From contig NZ_CFGI01000001.1 in the NCBI RefSeq assembly GCF_001347015.1, positions 186,001 to 250,000 on the forward strand: a DNA stretch of 64,000 nucleotides, read 5' to 3'. Under the pieces are notes generated by a model. The model saw only the letters and a program-made list of their open reading frames with translations. It made no database searches and was not told the origin of the DNA. Source of the DNA: Streptococcus pneumoniae (GTDB lineage: Bacteria; Bacillota; Bacilli; Lactobacillales; Streptococcaceae). This document shows positions 58,498-64,000 of the stretch, one piece after another. Positions within the stretch are counted from its first letter, which is position 1, and each line of letters begins with the position of its first letter. The position numbers were made by a program, and so were the translations under genes.

Positions 58498-59115
58498 ATG
58501 TCACAGGATAAACAAATGAAAGCTGTTTCTCCCCTTCTGCAGCAAATTATCAATATCTCATCGATCGTCGGTGGGGTTGGGAGTTTGATTTTCTGTATTT
58601 GGGCTTATCAGGCTGGGATTTTACAGTCTAAGGAAACCCTCTCTGCCTTTATCCAGCAGGCAGGTATCTGGGGACCACCTCTCTTTATCTTTTTACAGAT
58701 TTTACAGACTGTCGTCCCTATCATTCCTGGGGCCTTGACCTCTGTGGCTGGGGTCTTTATCTACGGGCACATCATCGGGACTATCTACAACTATATCGGC
58801 ATCGTGATTGGCTGTTCCATTATCTTTTATCTGGTGCGACTCTATGGAGCTGCCTTTGTCCAATCTGTCGTCAGCAAGCGCACCTATGACAAGTATATCG
58901 GTTGGTTGGATAAGGGCAATCGTTTTGACCGTTTCTTTATCTTTATGATGATTTGGCCCATTAGTCCAGCTGACTTTCTCTGTATGCTGGCTGCCCTGAC
59001 CAAGATGAGCTTCAAGCGCTATATGACCATCATCATTCTGACCAAGCCCTTTACCCTCGTGGTTTATACCTACGGTCTGACCTATATTATTGACTTTTTC
59101 TGGCAAATGCTTTGA
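58498..59115 (+). CDS. DedA/TVP38-type (SNARE-associated fold) membrane protein
   Basis: 205 residues, about five hydrophobic segments. Features of the VTT/DedA domain: IIPGALTSVAGVFIYG, GIVIGCSIIFYLVRLYG, and a conserved Arg-rich turn after it. Such proteins are linked to lipid carrier recycling and membrane homeostasis. A -10 TATACT lies about 20 bases before AGGAG and the start. Single gene with a terminator behind. Confidence 0.85.
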   Translation: MSQDKQMKAVSPLLQQIINISSIVGGVGSLIFCIWAYQAGILQSKETLSAFIQQAGIWGPPLFIFLQILQTVVPIIPGALTSVAGVFIYGHIIGTIYNYIGIVIGCSIIFYLVRLYGAAFVQSVVSKRTYDKYIGWLDKGNRFDRFFIFMMIWPISPADFLCMLAALTKMSFKRYMTIIILTKPFTLVVYTYGLTYIIDFFWQML

Positions 59116-59122
59116 CACATAA

Positions 59123-59153
59123 AAAATCCGTTTGGTTTCCCAAGCGGATTTTG
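59123..59153 (+). terminator. bidirectional terminator between the DedA-type gene and scrK
   Basis: AATCCGTTTG pairs with CAAGCGGATT (one G-U) round the loop GTTTCC; T-rich on both sides (TTTTGTG, and on the minus strand TTTTTTATG). Confidence 0.8.
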
Positions 59154-59157
59154 TGTT

Positions 59158-60045
59158 TTATTTTGAAACTTCTTTTGCAAGGACAAAGTTTCCAAGAGTA
59201 GCAGAACCATTTTCTGCGACTGCTGGTGTTACGATGTAATCACGCACGTCTGGAACTGGTAGGTAACCGTTGAGCAAGGATATGAATTTCTCACGGACAC
59301 GGTCCAACATGTGCTGTTGAGCCATGACCCCTCCACCAAAGACAATCACGTCTGGGCGGAAAGTCACTGTCGCATTGACCGCAGCTTGAGCGATATAGTA
59401 GGCTTGGACATCCCAAACAGGGTTGTTGAGTTCAATGTTTTCCCCACGTACACCCGTACGAGCTTCCAAACTTGGACCAGCTGCATAGCCTTCCAGACAT
59501 CCCTTATGGAAAGGACAAACACCCTTAAACTCTTTTTCAATATCCATTGGGTGTCTAGCAACATAATAATGACCCATCTCAGGGTGACCCACACCACCGA
59601 TAAACTCGCCACGTTGGATGACACCTGCACCAATACCTGTACCGATTGTGTAGTAAACCAAGTTTTCGATACGACCACCAGCATTGTTACGGGCAACCAC
59701 TTCACCATAAGCAGAGCTATTTACGTCTGTAGTGAAGTACATTGGCACGTTGAGGGCGCGACGAAGGGCACCAAGCAAGTCCACATTTGCCCAGTTTGGT
59801 TTTGGAGTCGTTGTGATAAAGCCATAGGTTTTTGAGTTTTTATCAATATCAATCGGACCAAATGAACCAACTGCAAGACCAGCAAGATTATCGAATTTCG
59901 AAAAGAACTCAATGGTTTTATCGATTGTTTCGATTGGAGTTGTTGTTGGAAATTGTGTTTTTTCTACAACGTTAAAATTTTCATCACCGACAGCACAGAC
60001 AAACTTTGTACCGCCCGCTTCCAAGCTTCCATATAATTTTGTCAT
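59158..60045 (-). CDS. scrK: fructokinase ScrK (ROK family)
   Basis: 295 residues. Phosphorylates fructose released from sucrose-6-phosphate. N-terminal SLEAGGTKFVCAVG, catalytic region TDVNSSAYGEV, GTGIGAG, and the zinc site CPFHKGCLEGYAAGPS preceded by GHPEMGHYY. Unlike the ROK kinase at 4612 it keeps the Cys/His metal motif. Downstream of scrA on the same strand, 150 bases away. Confidence 0.94.
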   Translation of the reverse strand: MTKLYGSLEAGGTKFVCAVGDENFNVVEKTQFPTTTPIETIDKTIEFFSKFDNLAGLAVGSFGPIDIDKNSKTYGFITTTPKPNWANVDLLGALRRALNVPMYFTTDVNSSAYGEVVARNNAGGRIENLVYYTIGTGIGAGVIQRGEFIGGVGHPEMGHYYVARHPMDIEKEFKGVCPFHKGCLEGYAAGPSLEARTGVRGENIELNNPVWDVQAYYIAQAAVNATVTFRPDVIVFGGGVMAQQHMLDRVREKFISLLNGYLPVPDVRDYIVTPAVAENGSATLGNFVLAKEVSK

Positions 60046-60194
60046 GATAAACCTCTTGTTTTTATTTTCTTTATTATAGCATATTTCGAAAGTCTAAATT
60101 TCTCTATTTTTTAGATTTTCCTCTGTAAATCTTACCATTCAAGCAAAAACGAACAAACATGTCATTTGTTCGTTTTCACATTAGAGAGGATTGA

Positions 60195-62081
60195 TTAGAT
60201 TTTCACTTCGATCACAGCATCCCCCTTCGCAACTGAACCTGTTGCGACTGGAGCTACTGAAGCGTAGTCAGCTGTATTTGTAACGATAACCATTGTTGTA
60301 TCATCAAGTCCAGCTGCAGCAATTTTGTTTGAGTCAAATGTTCCAAGAACATCGCCCACTTTAACCTTGTCACCTTGAGCAACTTTTGCTTCAAAACCTT
60401 CACCATTCATAGATACAGTGTCAATACCAACGTGGATCAAAACTTCAGCACCATCAGTTGTTTTCAAACCAAAAGCGTGCCCTGTTGGAAATGCGATTGA
60501 AACTTCAGCATCAGCTGGTGCATAAACCACACCTTGACTTGGTTTCACAGCGATACCTTGTCCCATAGCTCCACTTGAGAAGACTGGGTCATTGACATCA
60601 GCAAGAGCGACAACATCACCAACGATAGGAGTTACAAGTGTTTCATTTCGAAGAGCTGCTGGAATGTTACCAGTTGTTTCTTCTTGGACCAAACGTTCTG
60701 TCTCTACTTCAGTAGCAACTTCTTTTTCATCCTCATAACCAAACATATAAGTAAGAGCGAAACCAAGAACGAATGATACAGCTACCATAAGAATGTATTG
60801 TACAAGTTGTCCGTTACCAACATAAAGCATTGTACCAGGGATGATGGTAATACCACTACCATTACCTGCAAGTCCAAGGATAGAAGCCAATCCACCACCG
60901 ATTGCACCAGCAATCAATGAAAGGAAGAATGGTTTACGGAAGCGCAAGTTCACCCCGAAGATAGCAGGCTCTGTAATACCGAGGAAGGCAGAAAGAGCAG
61001 CTGGGAAAGCAAGTGTTTTCAGTTTTGGATTTTTAGTTTTAACACCAACCGCAACAGTCGCAGCACCTTGGGCTGTCATAGCAGCTGTGATGATCGCGTT
61101 GAATGGGTTAGCATGGTCAGCAGCAAGCAATTGCACTTCAAGCAAGTTGAAGATGTGGTGCACACCTGACACGACGATCAATTGGTGAACCCCACCAATC
61201 AAGAAACCACCAAGACCAAATGGCATGTTAAGGATCGCTTTTGTAGCGATAAGGATGTAGTTTTCAACGACGTGGAAAACTGGTCCAATGACAAAGAGTC
61301 CAAGGATAGACATGACCAAAAGTGTCACGAATGGTGTTACCAAGAGGTCAATGACATCTGGAACAATCTTGCGGACAGCTTTTTCAAATTTAGCTCCGAC
61401 AACCCCGATGATGAAGGCTGGAAGAACGGAACCTTGCAAACCAACAACAGGGATGAAACCAAAGAAGTTCATAGCAGTTACTTCACCACCTTGAGCAACT
61501 GCCCAAGCGTTTGGAAGCGAGCCAGAAACAAGCATCATACCTAAAACGATACCAACGGCAGGATTTCCACCGAATACACGGAAGGTTGACCACACAACCA
61601 AACCTGGCAAGATAATGAAGGCTGTATCTGTCAAGATTTGTGTGTAAGTTGCAAAGTCGCCTGGAAGTGGCATTTCAAGAGCGTTGAAAAGACCACGCAC
61701 ACCCATGAAGAGACCTGTTGCTACGATAACTGGGATGATTGGAACGAAAACGTCACCGAAAGTACGGATAGCACGTTGGAACCAGTTCCCTTGTTTGGCA
61801 GCTTCTGCTTTCATGTCATCTTTAGATGATGTTGGCAAACCAAGTGCAACAACTTCATCGTACATTTTGTTAACTGTACCTGTACCAAAGATGATTTGGT
61901 ATTGACCTGAGTTAAAGAAAGCACCTTGAACTTTTTCCAAGTTCTCAATCACTTCTTTATTGATTTTCTCTTCATCTTTGACCATGACACGTAGACGAGT
62001 CGCACAGTGGGCAACACTGTTGACATTTTCACGTCCGCCCAAGGCATCGATGACTTTTTTTGCAATTTCCTGATTGTTCAT
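60195..62081 (-). CDS. scrA: sucrose PTS permease EIIBCA
   Basis: 628 residues from the ATG at 62081, behind AGGAG. Domain order EIIB (about 1-85, Cys in SVAHCATRLRVMV), EIIC (about 105-460, with GITEPAIFGVNLR), EIIA (from about 495, active His in EVLIHVGIDTVSM). Imports and phosphorylates sucrose to sucrose-6-phosphate for ScrB. Divergent from scrB; the gap carries cre and ScrR-like sites. Confidence 0.96.
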   Translation of the reverse strand: MNNQEIAKKVIDALGGRENVNSVAHCATRLRVMVKDEEKINKEVIENLEKVQGAFFNSGQYQIIFGTGTVNKMYDEVVALGLPTSSKDDMKAEAAKQGNWFQRAIRTFGDVFVPIIPVIVATGLFMGVRGLFNALEMPLPGDFATYTQILTDTAFIILPGLVVWSTFRVFGGNPAVGIVLGMMLVSGSLPNAWAVAQGGEVTAMNFFGFIPVVGLQGSVLPAFIIGVVGAKFEKAVRKIVPDVIDLLVTPFVTLLVMSILGLFVIGPVFHVVENYILIATKAILNMPFGLGGFLIGGVHQLIVVSGVHHIFNLLEVQLLAADHANPFNAIITAAMTAQGAATVAVGVKTKNPKLKTLAFPAALSAFLGITEPAIFGVNLRFRKPFFLSLIAGAIGGGLASILGLAGNGSGITIIPGTMLYVGNGQLVQYILMVAVSFVLGFALTYMFGYEDEKEVATEVETERLVQEETTGNIPAALRNETLVTPIVGDVVALADVNDPVFSSGAMGQGIAVKPSQGVVYAPADAEVSIAFPTGHAFGLKTTDGAEVLIHVGIDTVSMNGEGFEAKVAQGDKVKVGDVLGTFDSNKIAAAGLDDTTMVIVTNTADYASVAPVATGSVAKGDAVIEVKI

Positions 62082-62118
62082 TTGCAAAAATCTCCTTATA
62101 TAAAATTTTGTTATTGTT

Positions 62119-62187
62119 TGAAAGCGATTTTATCCGCCCTACGACTATTATTTTATCATGTTTTAAAAATATGTCAAGCGTTTTGCA
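62119..62187 (-). promoter_or_regulatory. scrA promoter with cre-like operators
   Basis: Minus-strand TTGACA (62172-62177) and TAAAAT (62150-62155), spacing 16. A LacI/CcpA-type site TGTCAAGCGTTTTGCA covers the -35, and TGAAAGCGATTTTA lies downstream at 62119-62132. Binding by ScrR or CcpA is inferred. Confidence 0.65.
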
Positions 62188-62398
62188 GAAAAAATATCAT
62201 TTCCACTTAGTAGCCTTGCGTTAGATTGATTGTTTTTGACGGTTTTAGCAGATAACACTTAAAAAAATAAGTTTAAAATCTTTGTTATCAGGATTCTATT
62301 TCATTATCTTTCATCTTTTCTTGAAAAGTTGATTGATTTTCTGGTTTTGATTTATGATAAACGTTTGACAGTTTTTTCTCTTTTTTAACATAAAAGGC

Positions 62399-62427
62399 TT
62401 GCATTTTTTATCGAAAACGGTTACTAT
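62399..62427 (+). promoter_or_regulatory. scrB promoter with operator in the spacer
   Basis: TTGCAT (62399-62404) and TACTAT (62422-62427), 17 bases apart. TCGAAAACGGTTAC (62411-62424), a LacI-family/cre-type half-symmetric site, fills the spacer. GGAGG follows before the start codon. Confidence 0.6.
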
Positions 62428-62460
62428 TAAAAGTGATAAGATTTTTGGAGGAATGAATGA

Positions 62461-63915
62461 ATGAAATGGACAACTGAGCGTCGTTACAGACTTTATCAAG
62501 ATTGGACGCAAGAAGAAATTCAAAATATTAAGGAAAATATGGCACAATCTCCATGGCATACTCATTACCATGTTGAGCCAAAAACAGGACTTCTCAACGA
62601 CCCAAATGGCTTTTCTTACTTTGATGGGAAGTGGGTTGTTTTTTATCAGAACTTTCCTTTCGGTGCAGCCCACGGTTTAAAATCTTGGGTGCAATTGGAA
62701 AGCGAGGACTTGGTTCACTTCACAGAAACCGGAGTCAAAGTTTTGCCTGATACTCCATTAGATAGCCACGGTGCCTACTCTGGTTCTGCTATGCAATTTG
62801 GCGATAACTTGTTCCTATTTTATACAGGAAATGTTCGTGATGAAAACTGGATCCGTCACCCATACCAGATTGGGGCTTTGATGGACAAGGATGGCAAGAT
62901 TACCAAGATTGATAAGATTTTGATCGACCAGCCAGCTGACTCTACTGATCACTTCCGTGATCCGCAAATTTTTAACTTCAAGGGCCAATACTATGCTATC
63001 GTCGGTGGACAGGACTTGGAGAAAAAAGGCTTCGTTCGTCTCTACAAGGCTGTAGACAACGACTATACAAACTGGCAAGCCGTTGGCAACCTTGACTTTG
63101 CTAACGACCGTACTGCCTACATGATGGAATGTCCAAATCTGGTCTTTGTAGAGGAACAACCTGTCCTTCTCTACTGCCCACAAGGATTGGATAAGAAAGT
63201 TCTAGACTACGACAATATCTATCCAAATATGTATAAGATTGGGGCTTCCTTTGACCCTGAAAATGCCAAAATGGCAGATGTGTCTCAACTTCAAAACATG
63301 GACTATGGTTTCGAAGCCTATGCAACTCAAGCCTTTAACGCTCCTGATGGACGTACTCTAGCTGTTAGCTGGCTTGGCTTGCCTGATGTTTCATATCCAT
63401 CTGATCGTTTTGACTACCAAGGAACCTTCTCTTTGGTCAAGGAACTCACTATCAAAGACGGTAAACTCTACCAATACCCAGTCGCAGCTATCAAAGACCT
63501 TCGTGCTTCTGAAGAAGCCTTCTCAAATCGTGCTCAAACCAATAACACGTACGAACTCGAACTCAACTTGGAAGCTAATAGCCAGAGCGAGATTGTCTTA
63601 CTTGCTGATAAAGAAGGCAAGGGACTTTCCATCAACTTTGACCTTGTAAATGGTCAAGTAACAGTGGATCGTAGCCAGGCTGGTGAACAGTATGCCCAAG
63701 AATTTGGAACTACACGTTCTTGCCCTATCAAGAATCAGGCTACTACTGCTACGATTTTCATCGATAATTCTGTCTTTGAAATTTTCATCAATAAAGGAGA
63801 AAAAGTATTTTCTGGTCGTGTCTTCCCACATGCGGACCAAAATGGTATCCTCATCAAATCTGGAAACCCAACTGGAACTTACTATGAATTAGATTATGGT
63901 CGCAAAACTAACTGA
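62461..63915 (+). CDS. scrB: sucrose-6-phosphate hydrolase
   Basis: 484 residues, glycoside hydrolase family 32. Nucleophile Asp in LLNDPNGFSYF, transition-state RDP in HFRDPQIF, acid/base Glu in MMECPNLV; a beta-sandwich domain ends the protein (SVFEIFINKGEKVFSGR). Cleaves sucrose-6-phosphate to glucose-6-phosphate and fructose. Overlaps scrR by 20 bases. Confidence 0.97.
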   Translation: MKWTTERRYRLYQDWTQEEIQNIKENMAQSPWHTHYHVEPKTGLLNDPNGFSYFDGKWVVFYQNFPFGAAHGLKSWVQLESEDLVHFTETGVKVLPDTPLDSHGAYSGSAMQFGDNLFLFYTGNVRDENWIRHPYQIGALMDKDGKITKIDKILIDQPADSTDHFRDPQIFNFKGQYYAIVGGQDLEKKGFVRLYKAVDNDYTNWQAVGNLDFANDRTAYMMECPNLVFVEEQPVLLYCPQGLDKKVLDYDNIYPNMYKIGASFDPENAKMADVSQLQNMDYGFEAYATQAFNAPDGRTLAVSWLGLPDVSYPSDRFDYQGTFSLVKELTIKDGKLYQYPVAAIKDLRASEEAFSNRAQTNNTYELELNLEANSQSEIVLLADKEGKGLSINFDLVNGQVTVDRSQAGEQYAQEFGTTRSCPIKNQATTATIFIDNSVFEIFINKGEKVFSGRVFPHADQNGILIKSGNPTGTYYELDYGRKTN

Positions 63916-64000
63916 TGTCGCCAAACTTGCAGGCGTCAGTCCTACTACCGTTTCTCGGGTTATCAATAAAAAAGGGTATCTATCTGAGAAAACCATTCAA
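63896..64000 (+). CDS. scrR: sucrose operon repressor ScrR (5' part, runs off the window)
   Basis: The first 35 codons, MVAKLTDVAKLAGVSPTTVS then RVINKKGYLSEKTIQ, are the LacI-family helix-turn-helix and start of the hinge. The start lies inside scrB, so it is coupled to it. It probably controls the scrA and scrB promoters through the cre-like sites listed. Confidence 0.93.
   Translation, partial: MVAKLTDVAKLAGVSPTTVSRVINKKGYLSEKTIQ

Overview
This window is a chromosomal segment of a Mitis-group streptococcus, very close to Streptococcus pneumoniae, S. pseudopneumoniae or S. mitis. The evidence is the gene content and order (recR-pbp2b, the sialic-acid cluster, recG-alr-acpS-aro-secA, der-dnaI-dnaB-nrdR, the scr sucrose locus), about ten BOX elements, RUP-like elements, and several choline-binding (CW-repeat) proteins. 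As I recall the pneumococcal map, nanB should lie between the oxidoreductase and the second ABC transporter. It is absent here, and the sialidase NanA ends in choline-binding repeats instead of LPXTG. Both points favour S. mitis or S. pseudopneumoniae, or an unusual pneumococcus.

Layout. 1-2.7 kb: recR and a mosaic pbp2b carrying the alanine after SSN that is known from penicillin-resistant alleles. 3-28 kb: sialic-acid catabolism. It holds the regulator nanR, a toxin-antitoxin cassette inserted between two copies of a terminator palindrome, nanK, the N-acetylneuraminate lyase, a yesL-like gene, a secreted/membrane protein pair, yhcH, the satABC importer, the PTS permease nanP, the epimerase nanE, an oxidoreductase, a second ABC importer, a broken second yhcH, an Rpn nuclease, the sialidase nanA (out of frame at a run of 12 G) and a CE7 esterase. 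Surface sialidase releases sialic acid, SatABC imports it (no ATPase gene is present locally), the lyase cleaves it to ManNAc and pyruvate, NanK phosphorylates, and NanE epimerises. Three promoters here (lyase, nanE, nanA) share two upstream elements at identical spacing, a likely NanR regulon signature overlapped by cre-like sites.

28-36.7 kb: recG, alr, acpS, two DAHP synthases and secA. 36.8-41 kb: an Rgg/SHP quorum-sensing locus. An unlisted 36-codon hydrophobic peptide gene lies divergent from an Rgg regulator, followed by a small secreted protein, two membrane proteins, an ABC ATPase and another membrane protein. 41-48 kb: der, a broken nitroreductase, dnaI, dnaB, nrdR and a GntR/ABC operon.

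48-51.5 kb is the most unusual block. A second Rgg-type regulator is divergent from a two-gene operon. The first gene encodes an exported choline-binding protein with a metacaspase-like His/Cys domain (interrupted by one TGA). The second, 12 bases on, encodes another choline-binding protein with an unrecognised N-terminal domain. 51.7-59 kb: an ABC half-transporter, lrgAB, BOX/RUP-rich intergenic DNA, a NatAB-like exporter, an IS30-family relic and a DedA/TVP38-type membrane protein. 59-64 kb: scrK, scrA, scrB and the first 35 codons of scrR. I recognised no rRNA, tRNA, CRISPR array or prophage. All functional calls rest on reading motifs and family memory; nothing was searched.
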